From contig NC_041011.1 in the NCBI RefSeq assembly GCF_004193775.1, positions 16,400,201-16,464,200 on the forward strand: a stretch of 64,000 nucleotides of DNA. Direction: 5' to 3'. Position numbers and translations under genes: made by a program. The notes beneath the pieces are model-generated. The model worked only from the letters and a program-made list of their open reading frames with translations, did no database searches and had not been told where the DNA came from. The DNA is from Glycine soja (taxonomy: Eukaryota; Streptophyta; Magnoliopsida; Fabales; Fabaceae). Every line of letters begins with the position of its first letter. The stretch's first letter is position 1. This document shows, in pieces, positions 1 to 12,044 of the stretch.

Positions 1-434
1 CATTACGGAAAGAAAACAAGTATCGTTACGAAATTCGTAAGTTTCCGTAACTTTACGAAAAAAGAATCACCAAAAAAAGCAGAGGGGGTGTACTTATTAA
101 AAATGGGGGTGCAAATAGCAACCAGGCCCACTTGGGCCCTCCAGAATATTCCTCCAGAAGGCTGTTGCTTCTGGAGGAAGCAACCCTGCTCGCCTGGGCG
201 AGCTGGGCGGCAAGCATCTCCCCTATTTTGCTATAAATAGGGGAGGAAGTGAGAAGGAAAAGGGTTCAGCCGCTTAGGCACTTCTCTCTCTTTCGAATTT
301 GCTTGGAAAAATTGTTTCCGTGAAGAAAATCTAAGCCGAGGCGCTTCCGAAACGTTTCCGTAAGGAATTTCGTGAAGGTTTCGACCGTTCTTCGACGTTC
401 TTCATTCGTTCTTCATCGTTCTTCGTTCTTCATA
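1..434 (+). repeat. 5' LTR of element A, truncated
   Basis: This is nearly identical to 16516-16945 of the 3' LTR, including the palindromic box, the TATA box and the run of TTC-rich repeats after it. At about 425-437 it jumps straight into leader sequence that in element C lies more than 1.6 kb further on. The rest of R/U5 and the primer binding site are therefore deleted. A shared ACG trinucleotide at the breakpoint points to deletion through microhomology. Confidence 0.88.
188..240 (+). promoter_or_regulatory. LTR promoter of A: palindromic box and TATA box
   Basis: The inverted repeat GCTCGCCTGGGCGAGC (188-203) is followed about 28 bp later by CTATAAATAG (231-240). The same pairing is found in every LTR in the window and in the internal 3' promoters of A and B. 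TATA function is inferred; the sequence is clear. Confidence 0.75.
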
Positions 435-609
435 CGTTGGGGCACTTTGCTACCCCTAGACGTTGTATCTAAGAAGGAGACAATTCCTCGGGCCCCCGCA
501 TTCCTAGATTGCATCTGTGTCATATGCATTCCTTCATGCATTCATCCATCCCACCCATGAGATATCGGAGTTTTGATTTGCACCAGCTTTTTGTCTCACT
601 TTAGTAAGC

Positions 610-2475
610 ATGGGAACAAATCAAACCGGCAAGAGGTTTTACCAAGTCAAGGTTAAAAGCCTAGATACCACCAGCATCAAGGAATTAGGGCGGTTGATGG
701 AACCTCTCCAAATGCAAGCCTTCCGCAAGACTTACGGAAAGATCTTAGAGTTTACCATAGCAGAGGTATCCATAGAAGCCATTGCATCACTCACCCAATA
801 CTACGACCAGCCTTTGAGATGCTTCACGTTCGGAGACTTCCAATTAGTACCAACCATTGAAGAATTTGAGGAAATTCTAGGATGTCCTCTCGGGGGAAGA
901 AAACCATATCTTTCCTCCGGGTGTCTCCCCTCTTTGAGTAGAATTGCAACTGTGGTCAAAGATTCAGCGAGAGGTTTGGACCGCATAAAACAGACTCGAA
1001 ACGGCATAGCGGGTCTACCACGGAAGTACCTAGAAGACAAGGCAAGGGGTATGGCCAATCAAGGAGATTGGGTCCCGTTTATGGATGTGTTAGCTTTGCT
1101 AATTTTTGGGGTCGTCCTCTTTCCAAACGTGGATGGTTTGGTGGACCTAGCAGCAATCGACGCTTTCCTTGCATACCACCATAGCAAGGAAAGTCCGGTG
1201 GTAGCTGTCTTGGCAGATTTATTCGACACATTTGACCGAAGGTGCAAGAAGAGTAGCGCACGGATCATCTGTTGCTTGCCCGCTCTCTATGTTTGGTTGG
1301 TTTCACACCTGTTCCAGCAAGACATGAGGCATCCGTGTCCGCTCCTGAGCCATCGCTCGTGTGCTGAAAAGAGAAGAATAGATTGGGACTAGCTTTTGGC
1401 TGGGATAGGAGGTAGAACAATCAATTGGTTCCCCCGATGGAAGGAAGGAAAAGAGGGAGTCCTTTTCTCATGTGGAGGGTACCCAAACATTCCGCTAATA
1501 GGAACGAGGGGTTGTATTAACTACAATCCCGCGCTCGCTATAAGACAACTAGGGTACCCCATGAGGGGAGCACCGACGGAAGAAAGCATGTCTCCTTTCC
1601 TTGTAAGGGATTTCGGCGCGCAAAATTTCAAGGCTATACAAAGAATCCATAAGGCATGGGAAACCCCGTTAAGGAAAGATCAAGAACTTAGGGGCATTCG
1701 TAACAGCATCATCGGTGGCTACCATGAATGGCTGAAAGTTCATATACGAGGTTTAGATTGGCTCGCCAAGCTAAAAGTCATCAGCGAAGAGAGTTTTGAA
1801 GCACCGGAAGAGGACGAAGAAGTCCAAGCTCTCAAAAGCGAGCTAGGAAAGGCGAAACTTGCCAAAGAGAAGTTCAAGTTGGCCGCTACACACATCCGGA
1901 AGGAGTGTGCCGGATTACGGGAAGAGAATGCAACTACCGCGAGAGCCCTTGAACAAGAGACCAAGAGGGCTCGCAAGGAAGAGTATGGCCGTAACAAATT
2001 TCGCGGAGCTCTGTGGGGTAGCAACAGTGAACTCAAGCTGCGAAGGGAAGAGAGGGACCAGTCGCGAGCACATAGCATGGTCTTGAAAGAGGAATTAGTT
2101 GCCTGTTCAAGGTCCAAAAGGAGCTTGTCTCAGCGTTTATGCGAGACAGAGACCAACATGCTAGCTATCATCGCCAAGTACCAAGAAGAGTTAGGCCTAG
2201 CCACGGCCCACGAGCATAGGGTCGCGGACGAGTATGCCCAAGTATACACGGAAAAAGAGGCTAGAGGAAGGGTGATCGACTCTTTACACCAAGAGGCAAC
2301 CATGTGGATGGATCGGTTTGCTCTTACCTTGAATGGGAGTCAAGAACTTCCCCGCTTGTTAGCCAAGGCCAAGGCGATGGCGGACACCTACTCCGCCCCC
2401 GAAGAGATTCATGGGCTTCTCGGCTATTGTCAACATATGATAGACTTAATGGCCCACATAATTAGAAATCGTTAG
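610..2475 (+). pseudogene. ORF1 of element A (PMD/DUF7745-like head plus coiled coil), one premature stop
   Basis: This is a 621-codon frame, broken only by TAG at 1390-1392 (codon 261), where element C has CAG. The first 350 or so residues look like the plant mobile domain / DUF7745 family; a typical motif starts with PTIEEFEEILGCPL at residue 81. From about residue 400 to 570 it is rich in E, K and A with heptad spacing, so a coiled coil is likely. There is no known catalytic motif. Ogre elements carry an ORF1 of unknown role before gag, and this matches in place and size. The start is the ATG just after a pyrimidine tract ending TTTAG (about 604), the same in C, so the message is probably spliced from the LTR donor. 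The family name is from memory of the motif and was not searched. Confidence 0.8.
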
Positions 2476-2713
2476 GAAACTTGTATGGTCTCTCAGACCT
2501 TGACTAGATACGACTTTCTTTTTGAAATAAAATGAGTTGGTCCCATGTTTCTACTCCAAAAAGCTTGTGCGAATCAAATCACTCCTGCATTTCATCTCTA
2601 CCATGCATTTTTTCTTTCTTTACCCACTCCTTACGTTTGGTTTTTTAGGGAAAAACACCATAACTAAACGCGCCACAAGGCATCCCTATCGCACCAGATC
2701 CAAATCTAGAACG

Positions 2714-5700
2714 ATGGGTGATCAAGAGGAGACACAGGAACAGATGAAAGCCGACATGTCAGCTCTGAAAGAACAGATGGCCTCCATGATGGAGGCCATG
2801 TTAGGAATGAGGCAGCTCATGGAGAAGAACGCGGCCACCGCTGCCGCTGTCAGTTCGGCTACCGAAGCAGACCCAACTCTCTTGGCAACTGCGCACCATC
2901 CTCCCTCAAACATAGTAGGATGGGGAAGGGACACACTGGGGCATGATGGCAACCCTCAGCTGGGATACAACTGAGCGGCTTACCCTTATGGATTGCCGCC
3001 CAACTACTCACCACCCATCTTGCAAGACGATGCGGGCCATATTGCTTCTCCCGTCCTTGAAAGAGAGCCTCCTCAACAGCCCGACGAGGTCCACAAAGAC
3101 CCTCAAGACTATGCTCGAAGGGATGTCGAGTTTTATCCCCCGATCCCCGAAGGGCCGGCACCCAGCACGTTGCCTCAACCCAACATCGCGACACAACCAA
3201 TAGTTTTGTCCACGGAAGGACCGCCCCCGGCAACTGAAGAAAGGAGGAAGCTCGATCTCCTCGAGGAAAGATTGAGGGCCGTGGAAGGATTTGGGGACTA
3301 TCCGTTCGCAGACATGACGGATCTTCGCTTAGTACCCGATGTTGTTATCCCCCCGAAGTTCAAAGTGCCGGACTTCGACAAGTATAAAGGGACGACTTGT
3401 CCCAAAAACCATCTCAAGATGTACTGTCACAAGATGGGCGCACACTCTAAAGATGAGAAGCTTTTCATACACTTCTTTCAAGATAGCTTGGCCGGAGCCA
3501 CGGTAGTTTGGTACACTAATTTGGAAGCTTCCCGTATCCGTACTTGGAAGTATCTGATTACTGCCTTCCTAAGGCAATATCAGTATAACTCCGATATGGC
3601 TCCCGATCGCACTCAGCTGCAGAATATGTTCAAGAAAGAAGGCGAAACCTTTAAAGAATACGCCCAGCGATGGAGAGATTTGGCGGCACAAGTAGCTCCT
3701 CCCATGGTTGAGAGAGAGATGATCACCATGATGGTAGACACTCTGCCAGTGTTCTACTATGAGAAGCTAGTAGGTTACATGCCGTCCAGCTTCGCGGACC
3801 TAGTATTTGCCTGGGAAAGAATCGAGGTAGGATTGAAAAGAGGAAAGTTCGATTACGTTTCCTCCACGGATGCGAATGCCAAAAGAATCGGGGCAACAGG
3901 GGCAAAGAGGAAGGAAGGAGATGCCCATGCCGTCTCTTCAACGCCCGCGTGGGTCAAACCCCCGCAGACACCTCATGGTACCCATCAGTACGCGCAACAT
4001 CACCCGAGCTTCTCGGCTCATACCGGGAACGCCTCTAGTTCAGCACCCGTGCAGCCTAAGGCACCCACCCAGAGGGAAGCTCCCCAAGTTCCAACTCCGA
4101 ACACGACTCGCCCGACCGGTAATTCCAACGCAACAAGGAACTTCCCTTCGAGGCCCTTTCAAGAATTCACCCCACTCCCAATGACGTACGAAGACCTCTT
4201 GCCATCCCTCATCGCCAATCATTTGGCCGTGATAACTCCCGGAAGGGTCCTCCAACCCCCTTTCCCAAAGTGGTATGACCCTAACGCAACTTGCAAGTAC
4301 CATGGGGGTGTCCCGGGGCATTCCATTGAAAAATGCTTGGCCCTTAAATACAAGGTCCAACATTTAATGGATGCTGGATGGCTGACCTTCCAAGAGGATC
4401 GGCCCAATGTGAGAACCAACCTGCTCGCCTATCATGGAGGGGGAGCAATTAACACCGTTGAGTCCGATAGACCGCGCAAGTCAAAACCTTTAAGGGATGT
4501 GGCAACCCCTAGGAGGTTTATCTTTGAGGCCCTACAAAAGGGAGGTGTGATTCCCCATAGTGGGTGTAAGGAGGATTCCTGTTTGCTGCATTCCGACGAG
4601 CTGCATGACATGGAAACGTGTTTGGGAGTAGAGGAATTGTTACAGCGGATGATAGATCAAGGTCGACTGGAAGTTGGCAGTGAAGGGAAAGAAGAGCAGC
4701 ATATATGCATGCAGTCCACGGATGGGAGCAGTGTTGCGAGGCCCAAACCCTTGGTGATATACTTCACCAAGGGCACAGCTTCGCAAAATCCCGGACACCC
4801 CTTAGCAGCTAAACCTGTTCCTTTCCCATACCAAAGTAGCCACGCAGTACCATGGAGATATACACCTCCGAGGGAGAAGGAAGAAGAAGCCACCGACGTC
4901 AGCTCGTTGTCGGCTAAGGTAACAAATATCACGGGACTGAGCGGTGTGACTCGTAGCGGTCGTGTATTTGCGCCTCCGGACCTACCAGTCCAACCCGCAA
5001 ACGTCGAGGGAAAAGGAAAAGTGGTGGAGGAACAAGATGGCGAAGCACCCCACGCTTCGAATAAAGATATTCCGGCAAAAGGTCTTCCGGAGAAAAAGGA
5101 TGGTAAAAAGGAGGTATCACTAGAGGAAGCCAGCGAGTTCCTCCGTATAATTCAGTAGAGCGAATTCAAGGTTATCGAACAACTTAACAAAACCCCGGCC
5201 AGGGTCTCGCTATTGGAGTTACTTATGAGCTCCGAGCCTCATCGGGCTCTGCTAGTAAAAGTTCTGAACGAGGCCCATGTGGCCCAAGATATCTCGGTAG
5301 AAGGTTTCGGAGGGCTGGTCAACAATATCACTGCCAACAACTATCTCGCCTTCGCCGAAGAAGAAATCCCCGCCGAGGGGAGAGGGCATAATAAGGCTTT
5401 GCACGTATCAGTCAAGTGTATGGACCATATCGTAGCCAAAGTGCTCATCGATAATGGTTCCAGTTTGAACGTGATGCCTAAGAGCACTTTGGAGAAATTA
5501 CCATTCAATGCTTCCCACTTAAAGCCGAGTTCAATGGTGGTTCATGCCTTCGACGGCACCCGCCGAAAGGTTAGGGGAGAGATCGATCTCCCAGTACAAA
5601 TAGGCCCTCACACCTGTCAAGTCACCTTCCGAATAATGGATATTAACCCCCCCTACAGCTGTCTGTTGGGGCGCCCGTGGATCCACTCAGTGGGAGTTGT

Positions 5701-6313
5701 TCCCTCAACACTCCACCAAAAGTTGAAATTCGTGGTGGAAGGGCATCTAGTCATCGTATCAGGCGAGGAAGACATCTTGGTGAGCTGCCCATCCTCTACG
5801 CCTTATGTGGAAGCCGCAGAGGAGTCATTAGAAACCGCTTTCCAGTATTTTGAGGTGGTAAGCATTTCCTCCATGGATTCCTTTTCTGGGCAGCCTTGCC
5901 TGCCCGATGCAGCAGTAATGATGGCCCGAGTTATGTTGGGAAACGGTTACGAACCCGGAATGGGTTTAGGCAAAGACAACGGCGGCATAACTAGCTTGAT
6001 AAATGCCAAAGGAAATCATGGGAAGTATGGTTTAGGCTATAAACCCACTCAGGCGGATATAAAGAGAAGCATCGCGGAAAGAAAGAGCGGTGGTCAAAGC
6101 TCGCGGTTGAGGCAAGAAAGTGAAGGAAGCCCGCCCTGCCACATAAGTAGAAGCTTTATAAGCGCGGGTCTGGGAGACGAAGGTCAAGTGGTCGCGATAT
6201 ACGAAGATGATGTTCCGAGTACATTGGATTTGGTACGACCATGCCCTCCTGATTTCCAGCTGGGAAATTGGCGAGTGGAGGAACACCCCAGCATTTACGC
6301 AACGAGCATAATG
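2714..6313 (+). pseudogene. gag-pro: gag-protease of element A with two premature stops
   Basis: A single 1200-codon frame with stops at 2972-2974 (TGA for CGA in C) and 5156-5158 (TAG for CAG in C), and no frameshift. Residues 213-356 or so form the retrotransposon Gag capsid domain. Two zinc-knuckle-like Cx2Hx5Hx4C motifs start at residues 527 and 623. The aspartic protease active site DNGSS is at about residue 913, and a G-patch-like glycine-rich motif follows at about 1073-1088. The chosen ATG starts MGDQEE and is conserved in C; the frame is open upstream to 2537 but that part includes a splice-acceptor-like tract (about 2640-2650). At its 3' end the frame runs into the donor of a short intron and so is expected to be fused to pol after splicing. 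Confidence 0.85.
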
Positions 6314-6492
6314 TAAACCTTTACGGTTTTAAAACCTCTATAGTTGGGCCTAGGCTTTAGAGTTTTTCCTTTTGTTAAGGCTTTGTGTCTTTTGTTTTTG
6401 AATTTATAATACAAGGATCTTTCTTCATCTGTTCCTACGTCTCTACCCACTCTCATTCATTTGCATGCTCACTTCTTTTTCTGAAACGACAG
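6313..6492 (+). other. Putative GT-AG intron between protease and pol, element A
   Basis: The donor GTAAAC overlaps the last sense codon and creates the TAA stop of the unspliced frame. The acceptor is a T-rich tract ending ACGACAG. It is 180 bp long. Removal keeps frame from gag-pro into pol. In C the same intron is 182 bp and in B 152 bp; in both of those gag-pro and pol lie in different frames, and splicing at the equivalent sites restores the frame. Ogre elements are known to carry an intron at this place. Confidence 0.75.
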
Positions 6493-9400
6493 ATCCGATG
6501 ACGAGTCCCCCGAAGGTACTAATACCTGGGACCCGCCTATCGACTTCGAGCAAGAAATGAATCAAACGGAAGATGAAGGAAACGAGGATGTGGGACTTCC
6601 CCCAGAATTAGAAAGAATGGTCGCCCATGAGGACCAAGAAATGGGGCCTCATCAAGAAGAAACAGAGCTAGTAGACTTAGGAATTGGCAGTGGAAAAAGG
6701 GAAGTGAAGATAGGCACAGGTATTACCGCACCTATCCGTGAAGAATTAATAATCCTGTTAAAAGACTACCAAGACATCTTTGCTTGGTCATACCAAGATA
6801 TGCCCGGTTTGAGTTCTGACATTGTATAGCACCGATTACCTCTAAAACCCGAGTGTTCCTCGGTAAAGCAGAAACTGAGAAGGATGAAGCCCGAAACATC
6901 CTTGAAGATAAAAGAAGAAGTGAAGAAGCAATTTGACGCTGGTTTTCTGGTTGTCGCTCGGTATCCGGAATGGGTTGCCAACATTGTACCGGTCCCTAAG
7001 AAAGATGGGAAAGTGCGAATGTGTGTGGATTATCGGGACCTGAATCGGGCCAGTCCCAAGAACAATTTTCCTTTGCCACACATCGATATCCTCGTGGATA
7101 ACAAGGCCAATTTTGCTTTATTTTCCTTCATGGACGGTTTCCCCGGTTACAATCAGATAAAGATGGCGCTCAAGGATATGGAAAAGACTACTTTCGTCAC
7201 CCTCAGGGGGACATTCTGTTACAAGGTGATGTCCTTTGGACTCAAGAATGCCGGGGCAACTTATCAACGGGCCATGGTAGCTTTGTTCCATGATATGATG
7301 CATCAAGAGATCGAGGTCTACGTGGACGACATAATTGCTAAATCTAAATCCGAGGAAGAACACCTAGTCAACCTGCGGAAGTTGTTCGAAAGGCTTAAGA
7401 AATATCAATTAAGGTTGAACCCCGCCAAGTGTACTTTTGGGGTCAAATAAGGGAAATTGCTTGGTTTCATTGTAAGCCAGAAAGGGATAGAGGTAGACCC
7501 CGAAAAGGTGAAGGCTATCCTTGAGATGCCAGAACCCCGTACAGAGAGGCAAGTCCGAGGTTTCCTGGGACGCTTGAATTATATTGCCAGATTCATATCG
7601 CAGCTCACCGCCATTTGTGAGCCGTTGTTCAAGCTCTTACGCAAAAACCAAACTGATCGCTGGAATGAGGATTGCCAAGAAGCTTTTGGAAGGATCAAGA
7701 AGTGCCTTATGAATCCTCCCGTGCTTATGCCACCAGTACCTGGAAGGCCTCTCATTTTGTACATGACAATCTTGGACGAGTCAATGGGGTGTATGCTGGG
7801 GCAACATGACGAATCCGGAAAGAAAGAGCGCGATGTTTACTACCTAAGTAAGAAGTTCACGACCTGTGAAATGAATTACTCCTTGCTCGAAAGAACGTGT
7901 TGTGCTTTAGTATGGACATCCCATCGCCTAAGACAGTACATGCTGAGCCATACTACCTGGTTGATATCCAAGATGGACCCGGTTAAGTACATCTTTGAAA
8001 AGCCAGCTCTCACGGGACGAATCGCCCGGTGGCAAGTCTTGCTATCCGAGTTTGATATAGTTTACGTCACCCAAAAGGCGATAAAAGGAAGCGCCTTAGC
8101 AGATTATTTGGCTCAATAGCCTCTTAACGACTATCAGCCCATGCATCCTGAATTCCCGGATAAGGACATCATGGCCTTGTTTGATGAAAAACTGGACGAA
8201 GATCGGGACAAATAGACCGTATGGTTTGATGGAGCGTCAAACATTCTAGGCCATGGTGTTGGGGCAGTATTGGTCTCTTCGGACAATCAATGTGTACCTT
8301 TCACAGCCAGGCTAGGATTCGACTGCACCAACAACATGGCCGAATATGAAGCATGTGCCCTAGCCGTCCAGGCAGCGATTGACTCCAATGTCAAACTACT
8401 CAAGGTGTACGGCGACTCAGCGTTGGTAATCCATCAGCTGAGAGGGGAATGGGAAACTAGAGATCCCAAGCTGATACCCTACAAAGCCTATATCAAGGAA
8501 TTGGCTAAGACCTTTGATGATATCTCCTTCCATCATGTTCCCCGCGAGGAAAATCAAATGGCGGATGCGCTTGCTACTTTGGCGTCTATGTTCTAGCTAA
8601 CGCCGCACGGGAATCTACCCTACATTGAATTTTGGTGTCGTGGCAAACCCGCGCATTGTTGCCAAGTAGAAGAGGAACGGGACGGAAAACCTTGGTATTT
8701 CGACATCAAGCGATATATCGTAAGCAAAGAATACCCGCCAGAGATTGCCGACAATGATAAGAGGACATTGAGAAGGTTGGCAGCCGGTTTCTTCATGAGC
8801 GGAAGTATACTGTATAAGAGAAATCACGACATGACACTCCTGCGGTGTGTGGATGCCAGGGAGGCAAATCACATGATCGAGGAAGTCCATGAGGGCTCAT
8901 TTGGAACGCACGCCAACGGGCATGCTATGGCCCGGAAGATCCTAAGAGCAGGTTATTACTGGCTTACCATGGAAATTGATTGTTGTGTCCATGTGAGGAA
9001 ATGCCACAAATGTCAAGCGTTCGCAGATAATGTCAACGCTCCACCGCATGCTCTAAATGTCATGTCCGCCCCTTGGCCTTTCTCCATGTGGGGAATAGAT
9101 GTCATCGGGGCCATTGAGCCCAAGGCCTCGAATGGTCATCGCTTCATCCTCGTAGCAATAGATTATTTCACCAAGTGGGTCGAGGCAGCTTCCTATACCA
9201 ACGTCACGAGGGGTGTGGTGGTCAGGTTCATTAAGAAAGAGATCATCTGCCGATATGGTTTGCCAAGGAAGATTATCACAGACAACGGCACCAACCTGAA
9301 TAACAAGATGATGGGGGAAATGTGCGAGGAGTTTAAAATCCAGCATCACAATTCCACACCCTACCGGCCAAAGATGAATGGAGCCGTGGAAGCGGCCAAT

Positions 9401-9940
9401 AAGAATATCAAAAAGATTATCCAAAAGATGACTATGTCATACAGAGATTGGCACGAAATGCTCCCATTCGCGTTACACGGTTACCGAACTTCAGTGCGGA
9501 CGTCAACTGGGGCAATGCCGTTCTCATTGGTATATGGGATGGAGGCTGTGTTACCGTTTGAGGTAGAAGTCCCGTCATTAAGGATCTTGGCAGAATCCGG
9601 ATTAAAGGAATCAGAGTGGGCTCAAACGCGCTATGACCAGCTCAACCTCATTGAGGGTAAGCGATTAACAGCCATGACTCATGGGCGCGTGTACCAGCAA
9701 AGAATGAAGAATGCATTCAACAAGAAAGTATGTTTGCGCAAGTTCCATGAGGGAGACCTTGTGCTAAAGAAAATGTCCCATGCTGTCAAGGACAATCGAG
9801 GAAAATGGGCCCCGAACTACGAAGGTCCTTTTGTTGTGAAGAGGGCTTTTTCCAGAGGAGTCCTGGTGCTTACCAACATGGATGGCGAAGAGCTACCTTC
9901 ACCCGTGAATTCTGATGTCGTCAAGCGATATTATGCTTAG
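6493..9940 (+). pseudogene. pol: pol of element A: RT, RNase H, second RNase H, integrase; five premature stops
   Basis: The frame is continuous from the intron acceptor to 9940 without indels. It is broken by stops at 6827, 7448, 8117, 8213 and 8594. Reverse transcriptase is seen from about 6880, with the YVDD catalytic motif at 7319-7330. The retroviral-type RNase H follows at about 7750-8110. A second RNase H of the plant/archaeal type, starting VWFDGAS, spans about 8219-8600 and is typical of the Tat lineage. The integrase has an HHCC zinc finger (about 8910-9020) and a full catalytic triad: D at 9098, D at 9281 and E at 9389, with 35 residues between the last two. The C-terminal part has the usual GPF/Y-type module (YEGPFVV). 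Four stops are transitions relative to C; 7448 (TCA to TAA) is a transversion. Confidence 0.88.
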
Positions 9941-10636
9941 AATCTGGGGCAATTAAGGATGACGCTGCATGTTCTTTATCTTTATGCGTTTTCTGGATTT
10001 CCCCCAGGGATTTCATGTCTGCTGTGTCTCTCGTTACAATCTTTCAAAGAAATGAACGTGGATTCGAGGCTTTAGTCCTCACGTTGTTCAAACCTTGCGT
10101 TGATTTGTGATCACCTGAGCCCTTCCGCTCGGTTCATGGGATGCCCCAAGCGCTTAATTAAAATTGAACCTAGACCAACTTTCACTAAAATTTGCTGCAT
10201 TTGAAACCATTCATGCATACGCATACGCATGCATATTGTTGCGGTAAAACAGGGGCAGGATCATCTTGAGCTACCTTCTGGGGTGGGGACCAAACATGGA
10301 CAGCAGAAACCAATCAAGGTAAGACAACGACGCGGTCAAGATTGGCCATACCTGGTTGTTTATTACTTGCAGGTACTTAGGGACGGATGCAAGTGGGGAT
10401 GGGGTCACGACCGACCGATCGTTGCCCCTTCTCTGCGCGAAACAAGCAGAGAACGTCGCTGCAAGGCAGCCCAGTATCCTTTGTATTCACAATTTTCTTT
10501 TACTATTTGTTTGTTTTAAAATAAGTAATTGACGCCTAATTCTGACTTAAGTAGGTTCAAGTTAGGTGAACGCTAACCCGTGAAAAAGGAGGGGACATGG
10601 TTAATGTTCCCCTCAAAAAAAAAAAAGTGCAGGTTA
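9941..10636 (+). other. 3' non-coding block of element A, conserved with B
   Basis: There is no credible ORF. Short stretches match B at 45622-46325 closely: the CATACGCATGCAT-type repeats near 10210-10235, an acceptor-like CTTGCAG at 10366-10372, and a block at about 10373-10480. That block holds a perfect small hairpin, GCTGC-AAG-GCAGC (10458-10470), identical in B at 46141-46153. It may be an untranslated exon or a structured RNA signal; the function is unknown. Confidence 0.6.
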
Positions 10637-10695
10637 GCTCGCCTGGGCGAGCTGAGCTTGCCTGGGCGAGCCACCTCTGCACCAAAATATAAAAG
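10637..10695 (+). promoter_or_regulatory. Internal promoter candidate of the 3' gene, element A
   Basis: GCTCGCCTGGGCGAGC (10637-10652) is followed by a second copy, GCTTGCCTGGGCGAGC (10656-10671), and by TATAAAAG at 10688-10695. The first box is identical to the one in the LTRs and stands at a similar distance from TATA. It lies about 150 bp upstream of a strong splice donor. Confidence 0.6.
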
Positions 10696-10843
10696 TGACG
10701 AAAGGGGGGACGTTTTTGCATTCAAAAACTTCTTTTCCCCCCTTTCAAAAGCCATACCCACGGGATTTACGAGTTTGCAGCCCTAGGGTCATCATTTTTC
10801 GCATTTTTTTATTCCGTTTCGCGCTTTTGTTTATCACCAGCAA

Positions 10844-12041
10844 GTAAGTATTCCATCCCTAAGCTTTCTAGCTTTTCATTGGTGTATTTTGTTCTCCTTT
10901 TGGTGCTCTAAAATGTGGGAATGTGCTCAAATATGTGGGGCAATTTTGGTTTGTTTTCTTGCTTGATTGGGTTGAATTGGGGGTTCGTATGGGATGGCCC
11001 TAGGCCTATAATGCATTTTGAAGCAATGGGACATGCCACATTGTCCCCCGTTCTCTTGCTATTGATGCCTAAACGCGTGCCCACCAAGTGTTCGGTGAAA
11101 TGCCTCAATGGCATTAGCTCGTGATTTTTATAAGGAAACAACCCGTGGGGCATTTTGGTTTGCACATATTTTCTATTTTTTTGGGACATGCATTCATTCC
11201 CGAAAAGTAATTGCCCCACATATATCCTAGGCCTAGGAACCAAAGTTTTATGCAAAAGAACACAAGAGGAGGTGCATATTGGGTAAAGTTACCCTTTTTG
11301 GCCAGCAATCAGCTATGGGCCACGCTACAATAATTTCCCTACGCCTAGATGGTTAGGAATTTTGCTCATCATAAATGTGTAGGTTTAGAATAGGTAGCAA
11401 AATACCTTTGGCAATTTACACTTTGGATATGGTAGCAAAATACTTGGATGTATGTACATATAATTTTTGGTAGTCAAAATGTCTCACAAAAATATATAAA
11501 TATGTTGCATGTTATGTAAAGAAAATACCTTACAAAAATACCTTTTAATTTGAATACAATTTTAGTCGGCAAAAGAAAATATACTTGAATTTGCATGCGG
11601 CTTTAGGTAGTAAAAACACTTGAAAAAAAAGCATGAAATGTAACACCTTATTGTGTAGATAGCCAAGATTCATCACAAAGTTTGTATATGCATAGGTATT
11701 AGAAATACTAGAATGTGCACGTGTGCAATTTTTGGTAGCCAGAATGCTTTGAGTATGCATGTATGTAAATTTAGCCAAGGAAATGCATGTGATGTAGGTA
11801 GTACACCTTGGAAGTACATACAAATAATCTAGGTAACGAAGGTGCCTTGATTGTGCATGGGTGCATTTTTCTTAGTTAGAAGAATATCTTGTGCGAGTGA
11901 ATGTTCTTAAGGAAATATGTGCATAAGTTTGCTCTAAATTTACATTGATGTTTGTGTTTATTGAAGGAGGTTGTACGCCATTTTTGTCTTAAGAGTAGCA
12001 TTCCTTGGTAAAACTAACTTTCCAAATGTTTGCCTTCGCAG
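10844..12041 (+). other. Putative intron upstream of the 3' ORF, element A
   Basis: The donor is CAA|GTAAGTATT (consensus at six or more positions) and the acceptor is TTTGCCTTCGCAG, ending at 12041, four bases before the ORF start codon. It is 1198 bp, AT-rich and has no ORF of note. B has the same donor (46511) and acceptor (47555) around a 1045-bp interior that has diverged far more than the edges. Confidence 0.65.
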
Positions 12042-12044
12042 GAA

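Noticed and set aside
801..1058. Antisense frame in ORF1 found in A and C at equivalent places
   Set aside because: Follows from high similarity of the copies; lost in B's arrangement and without start or motif support.
7118..7363. Antisense open frames within pol (also 9053-9424, 18097-18579, 44525-45109)
   Set aside because: They recur wherever the sense gene is conserved and mirror its codons; no independent evidence.
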